Assembly (NCBI GenBank): GCA_031374415.1
Contig: JANMGB010000079.1
Span: 1 to 25,550 of the forward strand
Direction of reading: 5' to 3'
DNA length: 25,550 bases
Origin: CANHBY01 sp031374415
Lineage (GTDB): Bacteria > Pseudomonadota > Gammaproteobacteria > Burkholderiales > Burkholderiaceae_C
In this document: positions 16,411-25,258 of the stretch, in pieces
Layout of the letters: every line of letters begins with the position of its first letter
How positions within the stretch are numbered: the stretch's first letter is position 1
Notes under the pieces: generated by a model
What the model saw: only the letters and a program-made list of their open reading frames with translations
Told to the model about the DNA's origin: nothing
Databases searched by the model: none
Position numbers and translations under genes: made by a program

Positions 16411-17499
16411 CTACCTGCCAAGCTGATCGCGATGGTCAGGGTTCGCTGTTTCCCGAAGACAGGGTGAAAAGTTGCCCTCAGTGACTGTTTGTAAGGTCAC
16501 ATGATCGATGCGAAAACGCTGCCGCAGGCTTTGTGCCGCCTCGCGCAAAAAGCCATCACCAGGGCTGCCTTGAGGCACCACCAAATGGGCCGTCAGAGCC
16601 GTGTGCGTGCTGCCCATGGCCCAGACATGCAAATCAGTCACAGCGGACACACCCGACAAGGCCAACAAATGCGCCCGCACCTCGGGCAGGGCGATGTGAT
16701 GCGGCACCCCATCCATCAGCAAGTGCATGGAGCGCCACAGCAGCCTCGCGCTACCCCACACAATCACCACCGCAATGATGATCCCCAGCACCGGATCGAG
16801 CCACGTCCAGCCCAGCCACCATGTCAAGCCCGCAGCGGCCACCACACCGGCTGAGACCAGGGCGTCACCGGCCATGTGCCAGAACGCGCCCTGGATGTTG
16901 ACGTCATCGGCTCGTCCGCGCATGAACAGCCACGCCGTGGTCCCATTGATCACAATGCCCAGTGTGGCCACGATCATCACGGTGACGCTTTGGGGCACCG
17001 ACCCATGGCCCTGAATGAGGCGGTGTGCCGCCTCCCACCCCAGTGACCCCATGCCCACGAGCAACAACACGCCATTGCCGGCAGCCGCCCACAACGAGAC
17101 GCGCTGACGGCCGTACGTGTAGTGCTCGTTGGCAGCCAAGCGCGCGGCCCACACACCCACCCAGGCCAACACCAGGCCCGCCACATCACCCAAGTTGTGG
17201 GCTGCATCGGCCCACAAAGCCAATGAATCCGCTTGCCAGCCGTACCACGCCTCGACCAACACGAAGGCTAAATTCAGACCAATGCCGATGGCAAACGCCC
17301 GATCAAACGAGGCAGGCACGTGATGATGGCCGTGATGGTCGTGGCGATCCCGATGATGGTCATGAGCGTCATGCCCATCCTTCGAGCCGCCTGGATTGAG
17401 CGCGCCGTGGGCATGCGCCCCCTGATCTGTGCAATGCGAATGATCCGGATGAGCGGAGTGTTCGTGTTCAGGCGCATGAAAAGAGGGCATCAATGACAT
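16411..17499 (-). CDS. Cation diffusion facilitator (zinc-type exporter) with His-rich N-terminus
   Basis: The product is a CDF transporter that exchanges cytoplasmic divalent metal for protons at the inner membrane. The start is uncertain: ATG 17499 gives 362 residues; GTG 17520 and ATG 17490 are in frame and none has a clear ribosome binding site. About 18 of the first 60 residues are His, forming a likely metal-binding tail. Six membrane segments follow. The metal site shows HNLGD (His101, Asp105) in the second helix and HMAGD (His208, Asp212) in the fifth, the HD-HD set typical of zinc transporters. A cytoplasmic C-terminal domain with DLHVWAMGSTHTALTAHLVV completes the family pattern. 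It is closest to the CzcD/ZitB type. It stands alone, divergent from the DUF808 gene. Confidence 0.88.
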   Translation of the reverse strand: MSLMPSFHAPEHEHSAHPDHSHCTDQGAHAHGALNPGGSKDGHDAHDHHRDRHDHHGHHHVPASFDRAFAIGIGLNLAFVLVEAWYGWQADSLALWADAAHNLGDVAGLVLAWVGVWAARLAANEHYTYGRQRVSLWAAAGNGVLLLVGMGSLGWEAAHRLIQGHGSVPQSVTVMIVATLGIVINGTTAWLFMRGRADDVNIQGAFWHMAGDALVSAGVVAAAGLTWWLGWTWLDPVLGIIIAVVIVWGSARLLWRSMHLLMDGVPHHIALPEVRAHLLALSGVSAVTDLHVWAMGSTHTALTAHLVVPQGSPGDGFLREAAQSLRQRFRIDHVTLQTVTEGNFSPCLRETANPDHRDQLGR

Positions 17500-17621
17500 C
17501 CGTGGCTGTCGATGCACCACTTTAGCCCAGCCAGCCCGGCGAAGGCGCCCCGACGGGAGCTCGACCCGTCTATCGCGCAGCGAAGAGGGCGGAGTTGCTC
17601 GGGTACGATGCGCCTTTTTCG

Positions 17622-17641
17622 ATGCCTGCGTCAGCAGGCAT
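17622..17641. other. Hairpin in the DUF808 leader
   Basis: ATGCCTGC and GCAGGCAT form a perfect eight-base stem with a GTCA loop, about 27 bases before the DUF808 start. It could act as a leader hairpin or an operator. A short T-run precedes rather than follows it on the plus strand, so it is not a plus-strand terminator. Confidence 0.35.
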
Positions 17642-17668
17642 GATCACCCAACCCCGAGGAAGATTTTT

Positions 17669-18610
17669 ATGGCTGCTGTCAGTCTCATTGCCCTGATCGA
17701 CGATATCGCCGCGCTTCTGGACGACGTGGCGGTTCTTAGCAAAGTGGCTGCCAAGAAAACCGCCGGCGTATTGGGTGATGACCTCGCACTGAATGCCAAT
17801 CAAGTGAGCGGCGTGCAGGCTGATCGCGAGTTGCCTGTGGTTTGGGCGGTGGCTAAAGGTTCTGCGCTCAACAAGGTGATTTTGGTTCCGGCCGCCTTGC
17901 TCATCAGCGCAGTCGCGCCCTGGCTGGTGACCGTGTTGTTGATTTTTGGGGGGGCCTATCTTTGCTTTGAAGGCTTTGAAAAGCTGGCCCATCGCTTCTT
18001 GCATGACCAACGTGAAGATCAGGCACACCACGCCGAGTTGGTGGCCGCTTTGGCGGATCCCAAGGTCGACATGGTGGCGCTTGAAAAAGACAAAATCAAA
18101 GGCGCCGTGCGGACCGACTTCATTTTGTCGGCCGAGATCGTCGTGATCACCTTGGGTACCGTCGCGGCCCAACCCTTAGCGACGCGCATTGGTGTCGTGA
18201 TCGCCATCGCGGCGATCATGACCATCGGGGTGTACGGTTTGGTCGCTGGCATCGTCAAACTTGATGACCTGGGGCTTATCCTTCACCGGCGCCCCGGCGC
18301 CCTGTCCAAAGCGTTCGGCCGTGCTTTGTTGGTGGGTGCACCGTACTTGATGAAAACACTCTCTGTGGCGGGCACCGCGGCCATGTTTTTGGTCGGTGGC
18401 GGCATCGTGGTTCATGGATTCTCGGTATTGCGCCATGCTGTCGAGTCGCTCGTCGAGCGCGTGACCGTGTCGCTCGATGCCACTTGGGCGTGGCTGGGTG
18501 TTTTGGTGGAGCCGCTGATCAGCGGGGCGGCCGGGGTGGTGGTGGGTGCTTTGGTATTGCTGCTCGTGATGGCCGTCCAAAAAACGCTCAAGGCCGTGCG
18601 CTCAAAATGA
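17669..18610 (+). CDS. DUF808 family inner-membrane protein
   Basis: The 313-residue product belongs to the DUF808 (YedI-like) family, whose function is not established. The family start is clear: SLIALIDDIAALLDDVAVLSKVAAKKTAGVLGDDLALNA, followed by QVSGV and a run of hydrophobic helices (about 70-100, 150-195, 225-250 and 270-305). A charged loop at about 105-145 contains the conserved FEKLAHRF. The start is ATG 17669 with GAGGA at 17656-17660. It is divergent from the metal exporter and lies just before the FliA promoter of the rod-like gene, so it is probably a separate unit. An inner-membrane location is expected. No metal or transport motif is visible. Confidence 0.85.
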   Translation: MAAVSLIALIDDIAALLDDVAVLSKVAAKKTAGVLGDDLALNANQVSGVQADRELPVVWAVAKGSALNKVILVPAALLISAVAPWLVTVLLIFGGAYLCFEGFEKLAHRFLHDQREDQAHHAELVAALADPKVDMVALEKDKIKGAVRTDFILSAEIVVITLGTVAAQPLATRIGVVIAIAAIMTIGVYGLVAGIVKLDDLGLILHRRPGALSKAFGRALLVGAPYLMKTLSVAGTAAMFLVGGGIVVHGFSVLRHAVESLVERVTVSLDATWAWLGVLVEPLISGAAGVVVGALVLLLVMAVQKTLKAVRSK

Positions 18611-18621
18611 GACTTTGTTCC

Positions 18622-18648
18622 TCAAGCTGACGGGCTCGCGGCCGATAT
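18622..18648 (+). promoter_or_regulatory. FliA (sigma-28) flagellar promoter
   Basis: TCAAGCTG (18622-18629), 11 bases of spacer, then GCCGATAT (18641-18648). The -10 part matches GCCGATAA at seven of eight positions, and TCAAG is the usual -35 form in pseudomonads and betaproteobacteria. It lies 29 bases before the start of the rod-like gene, exactly where a flagellar-class promoter is expected. Confidence 0.7.
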
Positions 18649-18677
18649 ATCGAATAGCTGTCACTTCAAGGTCTGCC

Positions 18678-18971
18678 ATGAACGTCTCGTCGATTGCTTT
18701 AACAGGCCTGCAAGCCGCCCAGACCCAGTTATCGGTGTCTGCGCACAACGTCGCCAACGAGCAGACCACAGGTTTTCGCCGTCAGCTTGTTCAGCAACAA
18801 ACCTTGCCCGGCGGCACGGTGGTGCGTGTGACCACAGCGCAAACCCCGGGTACCGAGCTCAGCAGCGAAATGGTTCAGCAGAAAGAGGCGCTCTACGCCT
18901 TCAAGGCCAACCTCAAAGCCATCCAAACAGAACACGAGATGTTGGGCTCGCTGCTAGACGACCAGGCCTGA
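18678..18971 (+). CDS. Miniature flagellar basal-body rod-type protein
   Basis: The 97-residue product joins the two ends of flagellar rod/hook proteins and little else. Residues 4-34 (SSIALTGLQAAQTQLSVSAH and on to TTGF) match the N-terminal rod domain seen in FlgB, FlgC, FlgE and FlgG. Residues 61-95 (LSSEMVQQKEALYAFKANLK, ending MLGSLLDD) match their C-terminal helix. The middle is about 25 residues, shorter than in FlgC (about 134 residues in total). Such terminal helices pack as a coiled coil in the rod, so the protein could be exported by the flagellar apparatus and added to the rod or hook, or it could be a remnant. The dedicated FliA promoter argues for function. The start is ATG 18678, with AAGG a few bases upstream. 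No other flagellar structural gene is nearby. Confidence 0.75.
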   Translation: MNVSSIALTGLQAAQTQLSVSAHNVANEQTTGFRRQLVQQQTLPGGTVVRVTTAQTPGTELSSEMVQQKEALYAFKANLKAIQTEHEMLGSLLDDQA

Positions 18972-19042
18972 AGCACCACCCACCGGCTCCACGCGCAGCA
19001 TGGTGTGCAAAATTCTCATGGACAGAAGTCAGCCGCGACAGC

Positions 19043-19672
19043 TCACCGCAAGCCGGCGATGTAATCCGACAAGGCTTTGATCTCTTTGGTACTGAGGTTG
19101 GCTGCCACCCCGTTCATCGTGGTGTTGTTCAATCGAACCCCGTCACGAAACGCCGTCAGCTGGCCCTCGACGTAGTCGGCGTGTTGGCCCGCCAAGCGGG
19201 GGTACTGCGAGGGAATGCCCGCGCCATTGGGGCTGTGGCAGCCTGCACAGGCGGGCACGCTGCGACTGGCGATGCCGCCGCGGTAGATTTTTTCACCCAG
19301 ACTGGCCAAATCAGGGCTCTTGGCTGAACCCAACGAGGGCTTCTTCGAGGCATAAAAGGCGGCCACACTCTGCATGTCTGCATCGTTCAGGGCGGTGGCG
19401 AAGCTCTTCATGATCGCGTTGTCACGCTTGCCAGACTTGTATTCCTGCAGCTGCTTGACCAAATACTCGGCATGCTGGCCCTTGAGCAGCGGCTGAGCGG
19501 GGCTGCCGCGTTTGTCGTCCGTGCTGTGGCAGGCCACGCACACGGCGTTGGCGATGGTCTCCCCGCGGGCCAAATCAATGGCTTGCGGCGCGGGCGCCCC
19601 GGGGTTGGCGAAAGCGGTTGAGCTCAACAGAGCAAGCAGCAAACCGGGCAGGGCACGAGCGGCAGACGTCAT
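19043..19672 (-). CDS. Diheme cytochrome c4
   Basis: The 209-residue product begins with a signal peptide (hydrophobic core 9-19, likely cleavage after AFA at residue 22). Two c-type heme sites follow, CVACH (45-49) and CAGCH (142-146), in two similar halves, each with QL-X2-Y/F-type helices (VKQLQEY and EGQLTAF). Candidate axial methionines are Met88 or Met100 in the first half and Met186 in the second. This is the architecture of cytochrome c4, a periplasmic electron carrier to terminal oxidases. The start ATG at 19672 is chosen because it gives the signal peptide; the frame is open further upstream but overlaps the engB start. It is divergent from engB, an arrangement usual in Burkholderiales as far as I recall. 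Confidence 0.9.
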   Translation of the reverse strand: MTSAARALPGLLLALLSSTAFANPGAPAPQAIDLARGETIANAVCVACHSTDDKRGSPAQPLLKGQHAEYLVKQLQEYKSGKRDNAIMKSFATALNDADMQSVAAFYASKKPSLGSAKSPDLASLGEKIYRGGIASRSVPACAGCHSPNGAGIPSQYPRLAGQHADYVEGQLTAFRDGVRLNNTTMNGVAANLSTKEIKALSDYIAGLR

Positions 19673-19763
19673 GGCAGATGTTTTTCCTGAAGCAGAACCC
19701 AGAGATTTTACAATGCATGCTTCGGGTTTTGAATGCCGCCTTGCTGCGGCATGCACACAGCGC

Positions 19764-20462
19764 ATGAAAGAACAACAACAAACACCCGTCAATCCGGTCC
19801 ACAAACAGGCTTTGGCCTGGGCCCATACCGCCCGGTTTTTAACCACCGCCAGCGAGCTGCACCAGCTTCCTGTGACCGAACTACCTGAGGTCGCCTTCGT
19901 GGGTCGCTCGAACGCGGGCAAGAGCACGGCCATCAACACGGTGGCCCAAATCGGCCGCTTGGCGTTTGCCTCAAAAACGCCGGGTCGCACCCAGCACATC
20001 AACCTCTTTGAGTTGGGCCCCAAAGACCAGGCTGATGCCTTGTGGGCCGATTTGCCCGGCTATGGCTACGCGGCCGTGGCACGCGGCGCCAAGTTGCGCT
20101 GGCAGCAAGTGATGGCCGACTACCTGGGCGCCCGCCGCAGTCTGGTGGGTGTCGTCTTGATGGTGGACTCCCGACTTGGGCTCACCGCGCTTGACCAACA
20201 ACTGCTCAGTTTCGTGGCGCCCCGTGTGGCCAATGGCGCTGTGAAGCTGCTCGTGCTGTTAACCAAAGCCGACAAGCTCAATCGGCGCGACTGCGGCGCC
20301 ATCCTGAGCTCGGTGCAGACCGAGCTAGGGCAGGTCACCACGCCTGAGGCTGACGTCAGCGTGTGCTTGTTCTCCGCACTCAAAAAAATCGGTGTGGGTG
20401 ATGCTGCAGCGGTGCTCCATGAGTGGGCTCATCCTGTGGCCTTGCCGACGCCAGTCCTCTGA
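19764..20462 (+). CDS. engB: Ribosome biogenesis GTPase EngB (YihA/YsxC)
   Basis: EngB is an essential GTPase that acts in late assembly of the large ribosomal subunit. The 232-residue product (from ATG 19764) has G1 GRSNAGKS (47-54), the switch-I KTPGRTQHIN (71-80), G3 DLPGYG (96-101), G4 TKAD (167-170) and a G5-like FSALKK. ATG 19713 is an alternative giving 17 more residues. I prefer 19764 because a TACAAT -10 box (19709-19714) overlaps the earlier start, and because the shorter protein begins like other family members. The -35 is weak. It is divergent from the cytochrome c4 gene and converges on the chemotaxis gene. Confidence 0.93.
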   Translation: MKEQQQTPVNPVHKQALAWAHTARFLTTASELHQLPVTELPEVAFVGRSNAGKSTAINTVAQIGRLAFASKTPGRTQHINLFELGPKDQADALWADLPGYGYAAVARGAKLRWQQVMADYLGARRSLVGVVLMVDSRLGLTALDQQLLSFVAPRVANGAVKLLVLLTKADKLNRRDCGAILSSVQTELGQVTTPEADVSVCLFSALKKIGVGDAAAVLHEWAHPVALPTPVL

Positions 20463-20528
20463 CGATCGAAGGCAACATCACGCACCCGAACTGAGTGTGA
20501 GCGAACACCGCAGTCCTGCGCTGGCTAC

Positions 20529-22076
20529 TCAGGCAAGTTTGAACACCGACACCGCCTGCACCAGTTGACTGGCCTGGTGCTTCAGGCTTTCCGCCGCCGC
20601 GGCACTTTCTTCCACCAGGGCGGCGTTCTGCTGCGTCGCCTGGTCTATTTTCGTGACCGCGTCGCCCACCTGGGCCACACCGCTGCTCTGTTCGCTGCTG
20701 GCCGCGCTGATCTCGCCCACGATGTCGGTCACCCGTTTGATCGAGGACACCACCTCCTCCATCGTCGCGCCGGCGCGGTCGACCAGGGCGGTGCCCTGTT
20801 CGACCTGCGAGACGCTGGCACCGATCAGCAGCTTGATTTCCTTGGCGGCATCAGCACTGCGCTGCGCCAGGCTGCGTACTTCACTGGCCACCACCGCAAA
20901 ACCACGGCCTTGTTCGCCGGCACGGGCTGCTTCGACCGCAGCGTTGAGTGCCAGGATGTTGGTCTGGAAGGCAATGCCGTCGATCACGCCGATGATGTCG
21001 CTGATCTTTCTGCTCGACTCGTTGATGCCCTTCATGGTGTCCACCACCTGGCTCACTACCTCGCCGCCTTGCACCGCCACCGTGGAGGCGTTCAGCGCCA
21101 ACTGGTTGGCCTGACTGGCGTTGTCGGAGTTCTGTCTGACCGTTGAGCCCAGCTCCTCCATCGTGGCCGCTGCCTGCTGCAGCGCGCCAGCCTGTTGCTC
21201 CGTGCGCGTTGACAGATCGTTGTTGCCGGCTGCGATCTCCGCGCTGGCCGTCGCCACGCTCTCGGCGCCACCGCGGATCTGGCGGACGGACTGTTCCAGC
21301 GTATGCCGCATGCGCAGCATGGCGCCGGCGACGCTGTCATTGCAGGGCGTGCCGGCCAGCGTGCCGTCAAGCGCGCCGTCGGCGATCTGGGTCGCGAACT
21401 GGCGCAAGGCCACGGGCTCGGCGCCCAGGCGGCGCAGCGTGGTGCGCGTGAAGAGGGTGGCGCACACGCCGATGAAGCTGCCCGCCAGCACAATAGCCGC
21501 CGCCAGCAACAACCTTTCGCGTTTGTAGCGCGCGGCCTTCTCGGCCGCCGAAACGTCGGCCGCACTTTCGATGGCGGCGCTGAGTTTTTCGAGCAAGTCC
21601 TCCAGCGCTTCGAAGCTCTTGTCGAAGGCCTTCACCCGCGCGTCGTCCGCCGCGTCGCTCAAACCTGCCTTGACCAGCGCAGTCGCGTCGGCGACGTACG
21701 CCTGAAGTGCCGGTTTCGCGTCGTTCAAGGCCCGTACCGTGTCACCGCTTGCGTTGGCCTGGACAACTTCGAGCGAGGCCTTCAGTTTGGCGACATGACT
21801 GTCGAGATCCTTCCCGATGTCCTTCCTCTCTTCGTCACTGACCTTGCTTCCGGCCAGGCGCGCGGCGAAGGTGTCGGAGCGCAGGGCGTCGTGCATCATG
21901 TCGATGTCACCCGAAGCACGGCTGACCTTGAGGTCGGCCAACAGGCGGTCGGCCAGGATCTCGCTGCGGGCGGCACTGAGCGCGGCCATGGCGCCGATAC
22001 CGAGCATGGCGGCAATGGCCAGTGCAGCAAAGACCGCCATGCTGGCTCGGACGGTCAGGGCTTGAAACCAACTCAT
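20529..22076 (-). CDS. Methyl-accepting chemotaxis protein
   Basis: The 515-residue inner-membrane receptor has a first membrane helix (about 10-35), a helical periplasmic sensor region (about 36-188) of four-helix-bundle character, a second membrane helix (189-209), a HAMP region (about 210-265) and a cytoplasmic signalling domain. The signalling hairpin around residues 361-403 (DGIAFQTNILALNAAVEAAR, then GEQGRGFAVVASEVR) binds CheA and CheW. There is no C-terminal NWETF-type pentapeptide, so CheR/CheB adaptation must work without it. Its ligand is unknown. The start is ATG 22076. The gene upstream ends 46 bases earlier on the same strand, and cotranscription is possible. No che genes and no obvious FliA promoter are adjacent. 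Confidence 0.93.
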   Translation of the reverse strand: MSWFQALTVRASMAVFAALAIAAMLGIGAMAALSAARSEILADRLLADLKVSRASGDIDMMHDALRSDTFAARLAGSKVSDEERKDIGKDLDSHVAKLKASLEVVQANASGDTVRALNDAKPALQAYVADATALVKAGLSDAADDARVKAFDKSFEALEDLLEKLSAAIESAADVSAAEKAARYKRERLLLAAAIVLAGSFIGVCATLFTRTTLRRLGAEPVALRQFATQIADGALDGTLAGTPCNDSVAGAMLRMRHTLEQSVRQIRGGAESVATASAEIAAGNNDLSTRTEQQAGALQQAAATMEELGSTVRQNSDNASQANQLALNASTVAVQGGEVVSQVVDTMKGINESSRKISDIIGVIDGIAFQTNILALNAAVEAARAGEQGRGFAVVASEVRSLAQRSADAAKEIKLLIGASVSQVEQGTALVDRAGATMEEVVSSIKRVTDIVGEISAASSEQSSGVAQVGDAVTKIDQATQQNAALVEESAAAAESLKHQASQLVQAVSVFKLA

Positions 22077-22122
22077 GGGCCAATCCTGGATGCAAGGTGT
22101 TGGGAGGCGATGCGGGTGAAAC

Positions 22123-22812
22123 TCAAAACGCGAGTTTGGCGCCGATCGTCAAGAGTTTGGCCTTGGCCGCACCCGACTGCAAGCTGTATGAGGCATCGAA
22201 ACTGAGCTTGTCGGTGGCGGCCAAACGCACACCCGCGCCGAACCAGGGTTTGTCGTGTTGTTCGCCGTAGTACTCGGCCATCACGTCTACGCCGTGGCCC
22301 AGGGCGTACTCGGTCGCCAGGTTCCAGGTCATGGCTGTGCGGCGCGCGCTTTCGCTGCGGACCCAGCCCAGGTTGGCGTGGCCCGTCAGGGCTTTGGCCA
22401 ACTCATGGCTCAGCACCAGGTTCAGCGCCGTGCGCTCGTGTTTCATGGCCTCAAAGGGCAACTTTACGCTGGCTGCGCCCCAGGCCAGGGTCAGGCCCGG
22501 TGTGTCGTCCTTGCGTTCAATCAGCGCTGTTTTGCCGCCCAGCACCAGCGCGTTGGCATGCTGCCCGTCCGAAGATTCACGTTGCACAGCCAGGGCGAGT
22601 TGGGTGCCAAGGCCGACGCCACAGCCCAGTTGCGTTGACAGCGTATTGACCGCGCTGCTGCCACGCTCGGTGCCCCTTGCGGCAAAGGACTCCCACTCAC
22701 AGTCTCGGGGATCCAGCACGCCGGCGTCCTCGGTGGCCAATGGGCGGCCAGCGTGGGCGCTGAACAGCGGCGCGGCACAGACAAGGGTCAAGAACAGCTG
22801 GGACAGTTTCAT
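22123..22812 (-). CDS. Putative outer-membrane beta-barrel protein
   Basis: The 229-residue product begins with a signal peptide (residues 1-21, cleavage after SAHA) followed by GRPLATEDAGVLDPRDCEWES, a start I have seen in uncharacterised envelope proteins. The body alternates polar and hydrophobic residues in short strands, and the chain ends LTIGAKLAF with a terminal Phe, the usual assembly signal of outer-membrane barrels. Two cysteines in the early mature part (Cys38 and one in LSTQLGCGVG) could form a disulfide. ATG 22812 follows AGGAG. It could be transcribed with the chemotaxis gene 46 bases downstream, which might couple an envelope protein to a receptor, but that is only suggested by position. 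Function is unknown. Confidence 0.6.
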   Translation of the reverse strand: MKLSQLFLTLVCAAPLFSAHAGRPLATEDAGVLDPRDCEWESFAARGTERGSSAVNTLSTQLGCGVGLGTQLALAVQRESSDGQHANALVLGGKTALIERKDDTPGLTLAWGAASVKLPFEAMKHERTALNLVLSHELAKALTGHANLGWVRSESARRTAMTWNLATEYALGHGVDVMAEYYGEQHDKPWFGAGVRLAATDKLSFDASYSLQSGAAKAKLLTIGAKLAF

Positions 22813-22964
22813 CACTGCTCCTACAAGAGTTAGGCATTCGGCACCACAGAAGGCTGCGATCCGATGATTCTTGAGCTCACGCTCAAGAGACTCGGCATCG
22901 GTCTTCAGCCATCCACTTTTTCGGCAATCAGCAAAACAACTTGAACCTGCAACTACACCTGCGG

Positions 22965-25154
22965 TCAACCCAATTCGCGATATAGGCTTTCTATGGCGCG
23001 TTGCACCAGACTTTTTTCTTCCAAAGGCAGAAGCAATCCCTCATCGATCAAGCGCTGTAACGCGCGCTCGGTGATGGAGTGCGTGCGCCCAGGTGACTCA
23101 CCCCCAAACAGGAGCAAACTCCCCTGTGGGCTACGCCACATCAACTGAACTCGCATCCAGCGCCCGCACACAAACAGCCGCCGGCGTGCGCCCAGTTTCA
23201 ACGCCGTCGCGGTCTGCTTCTGGGGAGTGTCTACGAGCATGTTCGGCGAGCGCACCTCGATCAACTCTGCGGGCACCGTGTCCATGGAGCTCACATCGAT
23301 CAATGAGTCTGCAAAGCCCGAGCGACCGTGATCCTCCAACACCTCGTCACGCAATTCCTGCACGATTTGTTCGGCAGACTGCGTGCTCAAGCCGCTCATG
23401 AGCTCGCGTTCCCCTGGTCGCAATGCCTCGGTGTGAATCACCAGCAGATCGCTCAGGACGGTCTCTTGCGCGGCGGTGGGCAGTTGAATCAGTGCCATGC
23501 CCCTGCGCAAACGTTGTAGCAACCCGGGCAGCACAGACAACAGCCGACGTTGGCTCGTGGGGTGGTCGAGGGGGGTCAAACTCCATAGCAAGTCGTCTAC
23601 AGCCTTCACATAACCGACCGTGGCCTCAGCATCTTCACCGTAGCGCTGAAACGACTCGGCCAACACCTTGGCCCAGGTGTCGGTGATGAAGTGCCGCAAG
23701 GTTTCAGGCACTTGCAAACTACCCAGCTGAGTACGCAATCGCAAGGAGAGTTGGGCTTGCAGGGCATGGCGCTGCTCGGTTCGAGACAGTTGCTCCACCT
23801 GAGGGGTAGCCTCTGCGAGCTGTTGCGCCAACTGGGCGCTCAGCCATTGGCTCAGGTACTCATTGGCTCGCCGGTAGCGAGCGCCATCCGGTGTGCGGTG
23901 CGGCGCCAACTCATTGACCAGCCTCTCGCCATAAGTGAGCAGTGCGTCCAGGCGAGGATCACCCGCTTCCGTGTACAACGCACTGGCCTTGCCCATCAAA
24001 TCCATCAACGCCCAGGCCGGATGCTCCCGATCTTCCATCATGCTTGCTTCATGCAAGGCCACACGCAGTGCGGAAGCCTGCAACCTGGCGATCAAAATCC
24101 GCAGCCCGGGGTGCACGCTCACGTCAGACAAGATGATGTCAAACAAGCGTGACAGCAAGTCAATCACCTGTCGATCGCCCTCCTGGGACGCCCCCTCACT
24201 CAAATTCACCTGGTGATCACGCAGCCGCGGCGCTGAAGCCGTGCTGTTGCGACGCGCATGGGCATTGGGTACAGGCAAATCACGCAATACTTCTTCGAAG
24301 CTCCGCAAGGTCTCTTCGAGCTCCCGATCCAACGAGTGCGAGCGCGCGGGTTGATCGCTTCGCACTGTCGGCCAGCCAGTTCCCCGGCCCCTTTGCGTGT
24401 GCCCCACCATGGAGCCGACCCCGCCTTGGCCGGGCGCAGACTTGGGTGATTTTTTGATGACGCCCACGGTGTTGCGATGCGAGCCTGCGCGCTCAACCCC
24501 ACTGCCTGGGGTGAGCACGGTGGTGCGGTAAATCCCCGGCTTGACGCCCTGATCTTCAAGCCTCGTGGCCGCGCCGGCCCATGCCTTCTTCAGTTGCGTC
24601 GCCAGGGCTTCGCCACAGACTCGCATCAGTGCGCGACGCTGGCCAGTCGCCGCGGTGGTGGCGATCACGGCTTCCCACAGTGCCCGGGCGTATAACAACG
24701 GGCCCAATGGGTTGGTGTCAGCGATCACATGCACATGACCACTGAGTGTGGAGGTGAATGTTTGCAGCTCCCTCAGCTCCCACTCGGCGACATCCTTGAT
24801 GCCCTGCACCACCCGTGCAATCTCGATGTCCGACTCGACGCGAGACTCATCCAACAGCGTCAAAGTGCCGCTCAGGTCACCCTGGGCAGACGAGACTTGA
24901 TTGCTTTGCTCGTCCAGGTCCGCTGTGAGCAGCCGCCTCAGACTCTGAACAAAAGCGTCGGTATAGCTCTGTTTGCGCGCCTGAAGCAACTCGATCAAGT
25001 CAAACAAGGTCGTTCGCTCGACGGATGATCCGACCGATCCAGTGCTTGCGTGCTGGAGGTTGCTGAAAGCGCTCAGCCGCGCTGCCTCGATCACATCTGC
25101 CGATCGCTTCAGTTCATCATCGACAAATTCTTGCAGCAACGGTGCGATGGCCAT
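22965..25154 (-). CDS. DUF1631 family protein
   Basis: The 729-residue product fits the DUF1631 family of large, mostly helical, uncharacterised proteobacterial proteins. The N-terminal part has the LLQEFVDDELKRSADVI and RTTLFDLIELLQARK stretches. A long helical region contains LRILIARLQASALRVAL and the DDLLWSLTPLDHP motif typical of the family. The C-terminus has LKLGARRRLFVCGRWMRVQL and GSLLLFGGESPGR, a beta-rich segment that could be PilZ-like. A Gly/Ser/Arg-rich linker lies at about residues 220-275. There is no signal peptide or membrane helix. ATG 25154 follows GGGAG, and an in-frame start at 25256 would reach the repeat element. It begins 104 bases from the TIR of copy 3. Function is unknown. 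Confidence 0.8.
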   Translation of the reverse strand: MAIAPLLQEFVDDELKRSADVIEAARLSAFSNLQHASTGSVGSSVERTTLFDLIELLQARKQSYTDAFVQSLRRLLTADLDEQSNQVSSAQGDLSGTLTLLDESRVESDIEIARVVQGIKDVAEWELRELQTFTSTLSGHVHVIADTNPLGPLLYARALWEAVIATTAATGQRRALMRVCGEALATQLKKAWAGAATRLEDQGVKPGIYRTTVLTPGSGVERAGSHRNTVGVIKKSPKSAPGQGGVGSMVGHTQRGRGTGWPTVRSDQPARSHSLDRELEETLRSFEEVLRDLPVPNAHARRNSTASAPRLRDHQVNLSEGASQEGDRQVIDLLSRLFDIILSDVSVHPGLRILIARLQASALRVALHEASMMEDREHPAWALMDLMGKASALYTEAGDPRLDALLTYGERLVNELAPHRTPDGARYRRANEYLSQWLSAQLAQQLAEATPQVEQLSRTEQRHALQAQLSLRLRTQLGSLQVPETLRHFITDTWAKVLAESFQRYGEDAEATVGYVKAVDDLLWSLTPLDHPTSQRRLLSVLPGLLQRLRRGMALIQLPTAAQETVLSDLLVIHTEALRPGERELMSGLSTQSAEQIVQELRDEVLEDHGRSGFADSLIDVSSMDTVPAELIEVRSPNMLVDTPQKQTATALKLGARRRLFVCGRWMRVQLMWRSPQGSLLLFGGESPGRTHSITERALQRLIDEGLLLPLEEKSLVQRAIESLYRELG

Positions 25155-25258
25155 CGACACTCCCTCGGTGGGTGGCCGATTATGTCGCTGTTGGCGCCGA
25201 CCAGTTGGCACAAGTGAGCTGGAAATCCATGGTGTCTTTCGGGGAAAGGGTGACACTG

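Noticed and set aside
20463..20528. Possible terminator between engB and the chemotaxis gene
   Set aside because: I see no stem of useful length in this 66-base gap.
25175..25182. GCCGATTA, similar to a FliA -10 box, on the plus strand
   Set aside because: It points away from the DUF1631 gene, no gene follows on that strand in the window, and no TCAAG box precedes it.
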